Assembly (NCBI RefSeq): GCF_029784135.1
Contig: NC_073745.1
Coordinates: forward strand, 52,466,285-52,530,284
DNA: 64,000 nucleotides
Reading direction: 5' to 3'
From: Toxorhynchites rutilus septentrionalis
Lineage: Eukaryota; Arthropoda; Insecta; Diptera; Culicidae
The position numbers and the translations under genes were made by a program. Numbering within the stretch: the first letter of the stretch is position 1; each line of letters begins with the position of its first letter. The notes under the pieces are model-generated. The model saw only the letters and a list, made by a program, of their open reading frames with translations, had not been told where the DNA came from and did no database searches. Positions 1 to 12,389 of this stretch are shown here, in pieces.

Positions 1-512
1 CTAAGATTTGAGTTGTTTTGTAAGGGGAATTCTTTTATGCGGTCACTATCCTCCGCACAAAGAAGGAGTTTTTTCTTAAATTGTGTTGCGAAAACATTTT
101 TTTAAGCCACTGGTAAAATTTAGTACAATTTTTTCATGCGATTGTTTTTTTTTTTTGTATAATCCCTATCACTCGCACAAAAGCAGGTTTACATGTAGAT
201 TTTTTTCACCATGGAAAAATTCCACGCCAAATCATCCGAAAACCAGCCGATTTAGACGCCTATTTTTTTTTTGTAGGAGCCCTACTTATTACTGTAGGAG
301 CATTGAACCACTGCATAAATTTGATCTGTTGTGGTATTTTTCTTAAACTTAGTGCATAAACTGTCATTTCCCAAAATCTCACTTTTTCATTACCATATGA
401 CACATTTGAAATTCGATTGATTTTTAGTAAGTGCTGGATGTATGGGAAAAAAGTGACCCTCGAATTTTCAAAGCGAACTTGATTAAAATGTTGATTCCCA
501 CGAAAACTATCC
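1..512. other. AT-rich stretch without recognised gene
   Basis: No coding signal or known element is recognised. Two loosely similar segments (around 45-75 and 165-195, both with a ...ctatc..c.cgcacaaa... core) suggest an old local duplication. From about 431 onward the sequence resembles 16910-16985, so the right part belongs to the foldback family described next. Confidence 0.4.
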
Positions 513-921
513 TATGCAAAATATCAGCTCAATCGGATTTCATTTACTATTGTCGTAGATGTCAAAATTCAAGGTTTATGAAAATCGAAAAATCACCAAA
601 GGAGGGCGTAAGGGAAATCGGGATCTTAAAAAAATTTATGCCAAATGTCTTAGAATTGCATGAAACGTCGAGATTTACTGTTATCTTGAAAAAAACGACA
701 AAAAACGACCAAGCGCCAGAAAGTCAATTTTTTACATAAAAAAATATTCGAGATAACAGTAAATCTCGACATTTCATGCAATTCTAAGACATTTGGCATC
801 AATTTTTTTTTTTGAAAACTCCGATTTCCCCCCTTGGTTATTTTTCTGTTTTCAAAAAACTCAAATTTTGACCACTGTGCGACACTAGTAAATGAAGTCC
901 GATTGAGCTGATATTCTGCAT
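513..921. repeat. Foldback element FB1, ~170-bp inverted arms
   Basis: Arm 513-687 and arm 751-921 are inverted copies of each other. Both carry the blocks atatcagctcaatcgga, gatgccaaatgtcttaga and gagatttactgttatct, separated by about 60 bp. A half copy is present at 17559-17750. It encodes nothing: the open frames at 431-739 and 650-928 are just the two arms read in opposite directions. It abuts the terminal arm of family F at 924, so FB1 and F may be parts of one larger composite repeat. Confidence 0.7.
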
Positions 922-923
922 AT

Positions 924-1055
924 GCCATTCCATGCCAAACCGATATAGTGGTTCTCAGATTTTCGTGAAAAGTGGCAGTTTTTTTTCTTTATCGCAAAAC
1001 ATTAGACCCGTATTTTTTTATTTTGTCAGTAGGGTGACCATTTCCATTTCAGGGT
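924..1055 (+). repeat. Terminal arm of foldback family F (solo)
   Basis: Runs from ccattccatgccaaaccg to agggtgaccatttccattt. The same arm occurs at both ends of the complete F element (58071-58383 and inverted at 59443-59570) and inverted at 21563-21665. This copy preserves the unoccupied version of the site in which a SINE sits at 58099-58274. Confidence 0.7.
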
Positions 1056-1291
1056 CTAGTGGTAATATTAGTGGTGAGCAGGGTTGCCATTATAAAATAT
1101 GTGTTTCTGGTCTCAAAAATATTGTTATCTGTGTTTTTTCTAAGAAAATCTGTATTAACCCTTTGCGGCCGTTTTTCCGCTCTCAGCAACCACTAATATT
1201 ATAATTTATGCAACAATGTATCAGTTCAAACTTTTCCTAAACGAATTTTAATGTCTTGTGAACTTATTCACGAACCTAAACGGTGCTACTA

Positions 1292-2586
1292 AAGGGTGTG
1301 TCACATCAAATTGCATCACGGAAAAAACGCTGTAGAAATTTAATCTTCAGCTTTCGCTTATAATCAGATAAGAGTGTATAGATCACGTTGGCCATGCTTC
1401 ACTGTCAATTTTTCGTAAATTTGGAAAAATGTCGTCGAACGAAAAAGAGCGTCGTGAATTAATCCTGTGCACTCATTTCGAGAATCCGGAGTTGTCACAT
1501 CGGGACATCGGTAAGATGCTGGGAATCGTCCAATCCACGGTCAGCAGAGTACTAAAACGATACTTCGAGAACCTAACCATCGACCGAAAGGTGAAGAACG
1601 GCAAAAATGGATGCTCTGTCAGTGAAAAAGATCACAAGCGCGTAGTTAAGCAGTTTAGACGTGATCCGAGAAGTTCGGTCCGGGATGTCGCCAATAAGCT
1701 GAATTTGTCAAGTTCATTCGTCCAGCGGACCAAGCAGCGGGAGGGCCTGCGTACATACAAGGTTCAGAAGGCTCCTAACCGCGACGAAAGGCAAAACATG
1801 GTGGGGAAGACGCGAGCCCGGAAGCTGTACACCGAAATGCTGACGAAGCCGCATTGCCTGGTAATGGACGACGAAACCTACGTCAAAGCGGACTTTCGTC
1901 AGCTGCCGGGCCTGTTGTTCTTCTCCGCAGAGGACAAATTCAGCGTTCCGGAGGGGATTCGCAAGCAGAAACTATCCAAGTTTGCCAAAAAGTACATGGT
2001 GTGGCAAGCGATCTGCTCTTGCGGAAAGCGGAGCGCCCCCTTCGTGATGACCGGCACGGTAAACGATCAGGTTTACCTTAAGAAGTGCCTACAGAAGCGC
2101 TTACTACCACTATTGAAGCAGCACGAGGGCCCGACCATCTTCTGGCCGGATCTCGCTTCGTGCCACTATTCAAAGGACGTGTTGGAGTGGTACGAAGCCA
2201 ACGGGGTCACCTTCGTGCCAAAGGAAATGAACCCGCCCAACGCGCCGGAGCTTCGCCTAATATTTCTCTATTTCTCTTCGTCCAATATTTTTTATGAAGC
2301 AGGCCCTCCAGAAGAACCCAGAAGTTGTCAAATCGGAGGCGGACTTCAAGAGAGAATGGATTTCTGTTCAAAAAAACTACAACCTGACGTTGTACAGAAC
2401 CTTATGGACGGGGTAAAGAGGAAGGTGCGAGCATACGGGCTTGGGCTCGAAGTATGAATAAAAAGAAAATGCCAAAAGTTGTTTAATAGTTTTTATTTTA
2501 CTGTCTAAAATTTTCAAAAGGATCGGTCTACTGGGCGAATTTCTACAGCGTTTTTTCCGTGATGCAATTTGATGTGACACACCCTT
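1292..2586 (+). mobile_element. ITmD37E-type transposon copy 1 (inactive)
   Basis: Tc1/mariner-superfamily element of 1295 bp with 49-bp terminal inverted repeats starting AAGGGTGTGTCACATCAAAT, flanked by TA at 1290-1291 and 2587-2588. It lies inside the hAT MITE. Other copies are at 30463, 39319, 44370 and 44683. It carries one transposase frame that has lost its third catalytic residue, so it could move only in trans. Confidence 0.92.
1429..2457 (+). pseudogene. DD37E transposase, third catalytic residue destroyed
   Basis: The frame is open for 342 codons and starts MSSNEKERRELIL. Two N-terminal helix-turn-helix segments (about residues 23-46 and 80-105) should bind the terminal repeats. 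The first catalytic Asp is in VMDDETYVK (about D148) and the second in FWPDLASCHY (about D241). Compared with the intact copy at 30592-31608, the segment after PNAPELR is replaced by LIFLYFSSSNIFY, so the PIEKYW block with catalytic Glu is gone. The reading then passes through another frame (AGPPEEPRSCQ) and returns to the normal C-terminus KLQPDVVQNLMDG. The replacing DNA (around 2253-2272) is the reverse complement of the wild-type segment itself. An open frame is kept, but catalysis should be abolished. Confidence 0.9.
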
Positions 2587-3499
2587 TATGAACATAAGAT
2601 GACGGTACTCAATATAAGCAAAAGTTGTCATCCATGCTTAAGGAAAGGATTAATGGAAAACTCCATGTATTGCGGCACAGTGTAGATGTAAAGAGCATTG
2701 TTCTGTATGATCAAAGAGAAAGATAAAAAGCGAAAGACGCCAAACTATTTGTTTTTGTGATACATGCGAAAGCAAGGAAATTTTGGGGACTATTTCGAAA
2801 GATGTCACACGAAGTATCATTATTGCAAATATTTTTTAAACATAATCATAAAAACATTGTTTAGTAAATACTTATCAGAAATTTGCAAAAAATAAAGGAT
2901 TCTTGTTCATCTTTCATAATCTCACAAGTTATATATATATATACTGCATATAATCTCACAATGTTATATTACTTTGTCAAGTGAAAATAATTGCGATCAG
3001 TACGGCACAAATGTTGAAATTTAATACGACCGCAAAGGGTTCACGAAGAGATTTATAAGTTCTATTTTGAAGCGTAAACTTAGCTTAAGTATCATTGACT
3101 AGCATAGTTATGAAAATTTGACGTTATTAAGTTAATTTGACGCTGTTGATGGTATCCACGTAAAAATTTGCATTCACTGTACTTTAATAGGAAAACGATA
3201 AACAGTGTTATTTATTTATTGCAAAGCTAGCCGATGACGCAGACTTTCGTATCTTTTCGCCTTAGATTGAACATGAGAAAGCAGTACTAGGCGCTATATG
3301 AATAAAACTGGTGCATTGGGGAAAATATTTCTGAGATCAAGCCATAACAAATATTGGATCGTTATTTTGAAAAATCTGTACATCTGTATGAAAACCAAAA
3401 AAAAACTGTAATCTGTATCTACAGATTCTTGGTTCCAAAAAGTCTACAGACTTGTATAAATACAGATTACTCTGTAGATATGGTAACCCTGGTGGTGAG

Positions 3500-3831
3500 T
3501 CCTATTCTAAAACCTAACAGTAAAATTAAATGAAATTGAAATAATAAAAAGCTGAATCTTAATAATATAGGTAACAGACCACATGCTAGTTGATCAGTTA
3601 GTTGAAGCTAGCTAGCAATTGAATTAATATGAAAATGAAATCACTGTAATATGAATCAAATTACAAGTAAATTATATTCTTCATATAAAATCGGATAGTG
3701 TAATTTTCATTTACGTCCTGGAGGATATTATGTCGGAAATCTTCAGTCCTGTTGATCGAAGTTCAAAATAAGGGTGTATCCAACCTCATTGAACTTTTTC
3801 CCAGAAAATTGTAATTCGAAATCTGGATGTA
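3500..3831. other. Spacer, nothing recognised
   Basis: AT-rich sequence between the hAT MITE and the DD41D element, with no open frame of note and no repeat shared with the rest of the window that I could see. Confidence 0.4.
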
Positions 3832-5144
3832 CAGGGTTTTCCAACTTTAAATTCCGAAAGTAAATTGAAATAAAACACACTTAGAATTCGAATTTCGATG
3901 AAACTCTTATTTCAAATTAAAATTTGGTTTATGCCATTATGTGTAAAATACAACATCATTCAAATGTCCACCTAGGGCTTCCTCGCACACATTGTTCCGG
4001 AACAGGTAATTTTCGATGACTTTTCGGCACATATGGGTCGGTATCTCGGTCATAACTTCATGAATGTTGTCTTTCAAATGTTGAAGAGTTTGCGGAGAGT
4101 TGGCATAGACACGGTCTTTCGCATAACCCCACAAAAAAAAGTCTAGCGGGTTCAAATCGCATGATCTGGACGGCCAATTGGCATCACCAAAACGCGAAAT
4201 TATGCGTCCCTCAAATTTCTTTCGCAATATGGCCATGTTCGGTCGTGTTGTGTGGCACGTGGCGCCGTCCTGCTGAAACCAAATGTCATCCGTATCCATA
4301 TCTTCAATTTGTGGCAAAAAAAATCGGTTGACATATGGCCATAGCGCTCACCATTCACAGTTACCGTCTCGCCGTCTTCATTTTCAAAGAAATACGGCCC
4401 GATGACTCCACCAGACCATAATGCGCACCAAACAGTGACTTTTGGCGGATGCAATGGCCTCTCAACAATCACGTGTGGATTTTCTGAGCCCCATATACGG
4501 AAATTTTGGGTGTTCACATAGCCACCGAGCTCGAAATGTGCCTCATCGCTGAAGAAAATTTGATGCGAAAATTCAGCATTTTGCTGCTGTTGTTCGTTCA
4601 CCCAATCGACGTATGCCCGACGCAATCCATGGTCACCACGCTCTAATTTTTGTACCAGTTGGACTTTATATGGATGTAGGTGCAAGTCCAAATGCAAAAT
4701 TCGCCATAATGTTGTGTCTAATTGCTGCCTAATTGCCTAATTGCTGAGCACGCTGTGGAATCGAAACATTCGGGTCATCCTCTACACTGGCAGCAACAGC
4801 AGCAATATTTTCGGCCGAACGCGCATTACGATGATGCACAGGTTTCACAATATCCGCTACGGATCCAGTTTGTTCGAATTTACGCACTACATTAGCGATT
4901 GTGCGCTCTGTAGGCCGTCCATGACGATCAAAAACCGTCCGTAATGCTCGAAAAACATTTGACGGTTTTTCATCATTTTTATAGTATAATTTAACAAAAT
5001 TAACACGTTGTGCGATGCTAAAACGTCCCATATTGTAAAATGGCAGACATTCAACTAACGATATGACGCTTTGGTTGACAGCTATGTCAAACGGTTGTCA
5101 GCGCAGGGCTGTATACATTCGGAATCCCGAAATGGAAAACCCTT
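3832..5144 (-). mobile_element. DD41D mariner-like element copy 1 (inactive)
   Basis: The ends are CAGGGTTTTCCA (left) and TGGAAAACCCTT (right), with further subterminal similarity (ttccgaaagta against the inverted right end), flanked by TA at 3830-3831 and 5145-5146. Length is 1313 bp. The second copy at 46844-48145 has the same ends. The transposase spacing D-41-D is that of the rosa-type DD41D group of Tc1/mariner elements (family assignment from memory of motif spacing). Confidence 0.88.
3937..5031 (-). pseudogene. DD41D transposase, at least two frame breaks
   Basis: Reads from MGRFSIAQRVNFVKLYYK at 5031 toward 3937. The N-terminal DNA-binding part (5031-4729) contains HGRPTERTIANVVRKFEQTG. 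It is then broken near 4728-4740, where a short duplicated aattaggc tract replaces the normal LSNTTLW codons. The middle part (4697-4320) contains the first catalytic Asp in FSDEAHFELGGYV. A second break lies in a run of eight T (sense strand, about 4316-4323). The last part (to 3937) contains QQDGATCH and NPLDFFLWGY; 41 residues separate the two Asp. It ends HLNDVVFYT. Residue content is otherwise well kept, implying fairly recent inactivation. The eight-T break is shared with copy 2. Confidence 0.88.
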
Positions 5145-5146
5145 TA

Positions 5147-8100
5147 TGATTCAAATATGATGTACGGCAAAGTTGTAGTTGTTACCTTTAATTATTATGG
5201 AAAAATATATGGAAACACTTTTTTTCTTTTTTCACTTTTCGTTTTTTCAGTTGGTTTTTTGAAGCAGGAAATAAGAACCAGTTTTTTTTCTGCCACCAGC
5301 CAGGGTTTATCGTTCCAATCCAGCAGTTCATCAATCAGCCATTGATTCCGCTCACGCTCCAGCTGAGCTTACTGCAACTGCACTGCATGGTACAATTTTC
5401 CTGCAGTCTGGTTCCGCATGCCCAAATCGATGGGCTAGCGAAAATTTATGTATAATAGCCACTTATATTCAACTTGTTTTTTTTTTGTTGCTGTGGTTGT
5501 TTTACTTTTTCTTCCTGACAACGATCGATTAGCCCTAGGTGGGAATGGCCGTTCGAACTCATTCCCCGGATGGAAATGCGTGCGTGTCCTCACGTACAGC
5601 TTCGTTTCCCGGTCCCATCTCCCATCCATGGTAGATCAGGTCGGTCAGTGGAAGACAGCAGCATCAGCTCGGAGGCAACAGTGGCAGCTGCTGCTAGTAA
5701 CAGTATTTTGCGTGATGGCGAGTTTTATTATATATGGCCCCGTTGGGTAGGGTGGAAAATCATGTTTTGCGAAACTCTGAATGAAAGAGCACCCAATTGC
5801 GGGGAGAGCGAGGCTGATCTGAAAAGTTGAATGAAAAAGTTAAGTTGAAATTGATTTATGACCGCCAAATTGATTCCTGCAGGAGGCGACTCGCTGCGTG
5901 ATGCTCTGGGGCAGGACGAAGGGGTACTCGAACTCGTTTTCCCATATATATTTTTTCCTACGCTCGAAATGGTCGAAACCACAAACAGTCAGCTGGTGGT
6001 GAGGGAGGGCTTGGCAATCGGGTGCTAACGGTAGACAGTTCACTCTTGGACGTGATGATGTTAACTGATTGGCTCTATCTGTTTGGTCAGATAGTAGTGC
6101 AGCGTGTCTCGATTTGGAGCTGTTTTCATTTACGGTAGAGCTGCTTTTCCCTCTTTGTTCAAACATGCAAACGACTCGACGATGAATTTTGTTGTGACTA
6201 TTATACATCAGTTGCCAAAATTAAAATACCGCATCACGCCAGAATGAACAAAAATAAACCTCCGGTGGCTTTCAAAGCAATTTACTAACAATTTCTCACC
6301 TCCCACCACAGAAACTCTGCATTTCATGAGACTAATTCAATTCTCAACGCGAGTTACTCAACATTCCTCCGGAAATTTTACCTTTTGCTCGGTGCTTCCA
6401 CTGGAAACTTTTACGAGTATTAATGTTGGCACGTGGTAGTCAACATTTTAGCTTCTTCATTGAACAGTGAATGTGCTATTTTCTGGACTTTATGCAGTGT
6501 AAACTTTTCACTCCCCCCCCCATCTCAACTCGTCCTTCGAGAGAAAGACTTATCTCGCTTTCGCACTATCGCAGCTTCCATTCCATCCGGTTCGAAAACT
6601 TTCCGCAAACTGCAGGTGTTCGACGATATCCTCACACAAACTGACGCTTGGGTAAACTCATTCGTGAAGTTATTAATTATATCATTCACCCGCAACAGGT
6701 CTCTGTCTCAATCTACTGGTTTTCAAATCCTCTCCAAATACGGCACACCGTAAAGTGGAGCAATAAAAGCTCTCCATTCGAAGCCCCAAAGTGTAAAAAG
6801 TGAAAAGAGAATACGTTGGTGTTATTAATCGAACCCAGTCACGCGATAAATTAATTATACTAATTGTAGCAGAAGCTGTCGACGCTACCGTTACTTTTAT
6901 CACCAGGGTTGTTGCTTCCCGACCGTTACGTGTTTCACCGCCGAAGTTCACCGAATGCCGCCTATTAGTTCGAGATTTGAATCTTATTTATAATAGGTCT
7001 ATTAAAATGCGATACGACCTGATGGGTAATGATGGTCAGCTAGAAGGGAAGTAGTACTCAACACGTTTCCCTATTCTATTATTGTTAAGAAAACTTGATA
7101 TGGAGCAATTGGGAGATTTTGAATTTCAACGAATAAGTTGACTGTCAAATAAGTGAATGCATATGAGTTGCAGTTTGGAGTAAACAATGTGATGTACACC
7201 TGACCCAGTTTTTCCCTTGCTTACAATATTACAAAACAATGAAACGAATTATAATCATATCTTGCTCACTTTTGACGTAGGATTACGTCTTTCGGGAACA
7301 TAATGGGGTACAAATTGAAAATCGAAAATCGAGCAGATCGTGAAAATTGTCCAATTTCAAACGCTTATTGCTCAGTCATTTCATGATGGATTGATGAAAT
7401 TTTTGCATCAATCGATTTCGGCACTCCATAACAATTTTTTTATTGAAGAAAATAGTATATGCCATGAAACTAACTATTGAACAATTGAAAAATCTCAACC
7501 TCTATCCTAACGAAAACACCCTTTTCTGATTGATCGAAATTGACGACACATGCGGCGGGTCCTTAACAGAGAAATCAAAACCAAGCTGCCTGGGGAAAAC
7601 TGGCATTGCAAATACATGAAAGTAAGGGGAATTTTTGTTCCATTCATAAAACAGGTGGCATCTCGTCTACGATCACAGAGCGCGGTTTTCATAATATCGT
7701 TCCACTTCGGTATCTTTTATCTGATACGCACCATCCAACGACTGTTTACCATCCTTCTGTCATCATCACTCGGTAAACACTGGTGAAGTGAACAAACAAT
7801 ATCCAACAACCAAACAAAACGGCCCTTTTCAGGAGGCCACCAAATCATTATCAAAGAGTTTAACGATGCAATTCTTTAAACATATCCAAAATCAACAGAT
7901 AGCTTAACGCAAGGATGGTTCCAATCGTATCAACGAGCGCTCGTTACATTCTCTTATTTGATTCATTCAACGCACACAATAATATGTTTTAAATCACTCA
8001 TGAAATAGAAAACTGACGTGTCAACGAAAACACTGAATGAACACAGCGTGAGAGTCATCGTTTGGTATCTGTGCCCGTGTTCATCGATGCTCGCTCGTAT

Positions 8101-8834
8101 CATTTTATGATTCGTTCATTAGTTTCTGCCGCCGCTTTACTTTCGTTTCCTGATCCGATTGGGTACTTAGCCTCGGAGCTTTGGATCGAATCGCTTTGTG
8201 ATAGAGTGGTGTCGCTCTCAAAAAAGAATTGAATCGCAAGGCAAAAATGCGATGCGATGAAAATATAACTTTTCGATGTGCTAATGCTCGCAGGTGCGCA
8301 CCTAACAGTTGTCGTCTAATAACTTTTAAAAGGAAAGCCAATAGGGTTCAGTTTGCTTACCAAATAGTAACTATATATATATAACCTTCGAAACGCAATT
8401 TATACATACTTCGAGTTTTGCTTGTCCAATATTTATTATAATACAAATTGTCAAATGCGGACTTATCGGCACAAATTCGCAGCCTATGGGGCAAACGATC
8501 GCACTTATTGAAACAAACTTGTATCAAAAATAAATGATTTATCATTAGTAGCGTGTGTAGGCACCATCTAAGAGGGGATGGGTAGTTGATTACTTGCTGG
8601 CTAGACTTATTTGTTGTAAATTTCGAAAAGGCATACGATGAATCCTCATGAAGCTAGATCTCGTCCCTCTAGTTTTGTAACCTGGTTGTATCCAAGCTGA
8701 ACTTTGATGGCATTCGCAAAAACACCAAATCTTCGAAGAAATCGTTTTGTCCAATGGTCTTCAATGGATGATCAGTTTCTCAGACTGCTCACTCTCGACT
8801 AGAGATGAAACGGAATGTTGATTTTATTTTCACT
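5147..8834. other. Low-repeat intergenic/intronic DNA, no gene recognised
   Basis: GC content rises between about 5500 and 6100, and the sequence lacks the repeats found elsewhere, so it looks single-copy. Open frames here are short, overlap on opposite strands and have no recognisable domain. A trace of the family Z repeat (gcctggggaaaactggcattgcaaatacatgaaa) is visible at about 7588-7622. Regulatory function is possible but not demonstrable. Confidence 0.4.
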
Positions 8835-10042
8835 ACGGATGATCAAATTTTCCGGATAATCGAATTATAAAAAAACTAAAAGGAAATCTCCCAGTAAATG
8901 TAAAATAACTATGATTTGCACTGACATATTTGTATAATGCAGTATCTTAGCCACAAATTGACTAGCGCCCCATGAGGGAGGAGTAATGTTTTGAAATTCG
9001 AAAAAAAATCATTGCCTTGTTACAGCTCATGAACCGAAATATTATTCAAATGATCAAGTCCAAATACAAGCAAAAGCTTGGCATCCAGGAGCCAAGGAGA
9101 GTTCGATGAGATGGTTAACCGAATCAACATTAGGGATGCTATGTTTTGGGTGGCCGAGGCTTGGGACGAGGTACCGACTGATTGCATTGTGAAGTCAAGG
9201 AAAATGTTGATATCCCGTTGTTGACTGTAAAAGAACGCATGAACGCATTAACGGTGATTTTATGGTTTTCGGAAGACTCAAACTGGCGTCTTTACGACAA
9301 TAGTAAGTCTGAATGAGCTAAAATGTTGTATAGTGTATTTGTTCGAGGTAATCAATACTTTTCAGGAAGTCCCATTCGTAAATTTCAGTTGACCATTCTC
9401 ACTGGAACTCTAATGCACATAGTTACTCATGAATTTATTTTGAAACCGAAATAAACAATAATTTGCAAGAAAAAAAATTAAATTTAATTAAATCTATTCT
9501 GCGATAATATCGTAACATATGAAGATGCTAAATAGACATTTTTTGAGAATCCAATAAATCAAAGGACTATCCAAGCGGATTCACAGATTTATCACTTATT
9601 TTGTATTCTTTGCAACAATTTCAACACTCCTATCCCAACTTTTACTTTTCTTTACTACATCCATGATTATTCGAAAGATCATATTATATATGATGCACTG
9701 TGGATAACCGAATTAAAACATACTAAACAGACCCTGCTCATCCTAACTACATCCATGTTTCATTAAATTATCATATTAGGTATGTTTAAATATTAAATCG
9801 ATGTATTCATTTAAATTTGGAATTTCCAACGTATATAAATCTACTGCAGATAATCGAAGCTAGTTGTATTGACCAACCCCTTTTACAGTCCTCTCCCCTA
9901 TCTAGCTTCGTACAAATTTGTTCAAATAATCATATTTATAAAGTACATTAACAAATTATTCAAAATTTTCGATAAAAAAAAATCAAAACCAAAATACTCC
10001 GGATGGTAGAGTCTAAAATTCCGGATAATCGAGTCCGACCTG
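8835..10042 (+). mobile_element. Pogo/Tigger-like element remnant
   Basis: The right end reads ccggataatcgagtccgacctg followed by TA (10043-10044). The left end around 8835 is degenerate but contains ttttccggataatcga. The same CAGGTCGGACTCGATTATCCGG-type end occurs at 26061. The interior carries a decayed transposase stretch (next entry). A CAG-starting end with TA duplication and a jerky/Tigger-like protein fits the pogo branch of Tc1/mariner. The left boundary is approximate. Confidence 0.6.
9108..9224 (+). pseudogene. Tigger/jerky-like transposase C-terminal fragment
   Basis: One frame reads EMVNRINIRDAMFWVAEAWDEV followed by PTDCIVKSRKML and a stop. The pattern I-N-(I/M)-(R/K)-D-A-x-x-x-(V/A)-A-(E/D)-A-W-(D/N)-x-V, followed by a short stretch and a K-S-(W/R)-(R/N)-K-(L/I)-L-like motif, is characteristic of the region after the DDE core in pogo/Tigger and jerky-type transposases. 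The rest of the protein is not readable. Assignment is from remembered family motifs. Confidence 0.6.
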
Positions 10043-10044
10043 TA

Positions 10045-11935
10045 CTTACACTTTCTTAACTAATATTAAAATTATTTCAATATATCCCCAAAAAATCATA
10101 ATTGTAACCTTTTCTGTTATTAAGTTCTTAACAGAAGAAAATCTGTTCAATATTCCTTGCAGAAAACGTGATATTATATTAATATGTGTTCTTCATCTTC
10201 ACTCAGTTTTTAAAGTCAATTAATTCATCCTCTTTAAAACAAAATTATTGATTGTCGGCCTGGGAGACCATTTGCGCGAGTATATTAGGGTGAAAAACAG
10301 GTTAAAAACGTTTTGTTGGTAAAGGTAATGGATACAATCTGGAACGTAACGTTATTTGATTGTGTGAAAAGTTCTTTCGGATTTACATTAGAACTTCATT
10401 TCTTTTATGAAGAAACATTCCGCAAAAACTGAAATATGTATATTCGGAAGATTACTGTATCGTATTTATTTTCCATCGATTGGTGAAACGCTATACTCCA
10501 TGCGAAAACTGATAAATATTGACCATCCGGATAACAGAAAAATTCTTGCTATCAATTTCATATCACATGTGTGTGTATATTCGCATGCACCAGACTTTTT
10601 TATTCGATGTTTTCTTCTTTACGTTAGCCATGTGGTTCTGATCTTTTGTCGTTAAAAGTTACCTACTGGCGGTTTTCCAATTTCCTTTAATGCTGCAAAC
10701 AAACAAAAACAGACTACTGTACCACAAGCATTTACAAAACATAACATCTTTTATCACATATACAATTAGCCCACATTAATCTAAAATATGTATTACACCT
10801 GATAAATTTTAAGAATAAGTAGGGGACATTCAAAAAAACTGATCGAATAAAAATCGCAGCTTTGTTCCCTGCTCATAAATTTTTGTACGGTATGCATCAC
10901 AATATACAGACATTTGCTGCATTGACCCCTAAAACGCTTGCTGTCGGTATGATAATTGTTCAAATGAGTGCAATCACGGGAAAATTATCGCTTGGCGATC
11001 CTTCTCTGTCTCATCCACACACAAATCCGATCGATGGAGAGTGAATCATTGGTCGACAGAGCTGCTGTTCTTTCTACTTACGAGACCAAACGAACTTGTC
11101 TACCACATGTTTGGATTCGCTCACTCACTGAGTGGTATCGTATGATGCGAGACCAACACGTTGATTGAAGAAGCTGTTTTCACTTGCTGAAAAAATTTGG
11201 TTGCTTTCGTTGATTCTCTCGTCAATCACCAACATTGCTTAACGGAATCCTACGTTAACTATGCGGTCGTGTCTCGGACGCAGCCCTCCTGTGACTTTTT
11301 AGTTATTTTTTTTAAATTTCTCATGTTTGGGGATTTTTCCATTTCACGGTGATATAGCTGAATAATCTCTTTTATTATAATTTTCGCAAATATGTTTTGG
11401 CACCGTTCTCCAAGTTCCCTGATTTTTTTTTTATCATGGAAAGATGGAAATAGAATCTTCAATCATTCGCACGAAATGTCGTTTTTCTGATCAGTAGATA
11501 AACAAGATCGCGCTGAGATCTTCGAGAAAACATGTTTCATAGCAAAATATTCTGAAGACGTATGTCGGAACTCAATTCACCACAAATTGGACATCAGGTG
11601 TGTCAGTGTGCCAGATAGTATGACACAGATCAGAAACTCTGCGTATGCCACAATAACCGGAATTCACGAACAGATCATCAGAATTGTCATTGTAGGCCCC
11701 ATTTACGTGATTGGGCCGTTTCTTTTAAGTTGAACTAAGCTTATGTTTAAGGGTACCAATTCAACAACATTAAAACATTTCTCCCACTTTCTCCCTTTTT
11801 TTGCGAACAGATTTTGATGATTTGCATACCAGTCGAATTGGAATTTCGCCAAGATTTGTTTTCTATGGTATGCATTACTATTCCTCAGTAAACTGTATGG
11901 AGCGTACAATAAGAAATATGATACGGATTTTATTA
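10045..11935. other. AT-rich stretch, no gene recognised
   Basis: Contains only short unrelated open frames (for example 10407-10655 and 10862-11044) with no domain and no matching copy elsewhere in the window. Nothing further can be supported. Confidence 0.4.
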
Positions 11936-12345
11936 GGAAATAAAATAAGTAAAAAAAACTTTTTAAGTAAAAGGGTTTCATTGTGATTAAACATAATAAT
12001 GTACTAAAAGCTAAAAAAAAAATTAGGCAAGTAGCAGTTAACAGTTATCACACTTCTTTTTTTTTTTTTTTTTTTTTTATAATTTTATTTTAGTCTTATC
12101 AATGCCATAGACTAATGAAGAAGAAGAGGTGTGAATTTTTTAGCTTTTAGTACATTATTACGTTTAATTATTTTCTAGCTTTTAGTACATTATTATGCTT
12201 AATCACAATGAAACCGTTTAATTAAAAAAGTTTTTTTTACTTATTTTATTTTCTAGTTTTTAGTACATTATCTGTTTCATTAGAGTATTTCTCTACAATA
12301 AAACCATTGTACTGTATTCTATTAGTACAATCATTTCATACCGAT
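11936..12345. repeat. Foldback family K, copy 1
   Basis: The segment cattgtgattaaacataataatgtactaaaagcta near 11979 is repeated in inverted form twice around 12140-12215. The block agtacattatctgtttcattag near 12264 pairs with ctaatgaaacagataatgtact at 38210, in the second copy. An 18-20 bp T run sits in the middle (12056-12079). No coding sequence. Confidence 0.6.
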
Positions 12346-12389
12346 ACTGAGTGGACTGCAAAAAATATATAATGTGTTCTCCAAGCCGA

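Larger units (their letters stand above)
1079..3491. mobile_element. hAT-type non-autonomous element hosting a DD37E transposon
   Basis: The left end is CAGGGTTGCCAT and the right end ATGGTAACCCTG. They are flanked by the perfect 8-bp direct repeat GTGGTGAG at 1071-1078 and 3492-3499. An 8-bp duplication with a CAGGGTTGCCA-like end is the hAT signature. Subterminal stretches are also inverted: ccctttgcggccg near 1159 against cgaccgcaaaggg near 3027, and the aaaatctgta motifs. After removing the nested element at 1292-2586 the hAT copy is about 1.1 kb with no transposase, i.e. a MITE. Boundaries are very secure; assignment to hAT is by ends and duplication only. Confidence 0.85.
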
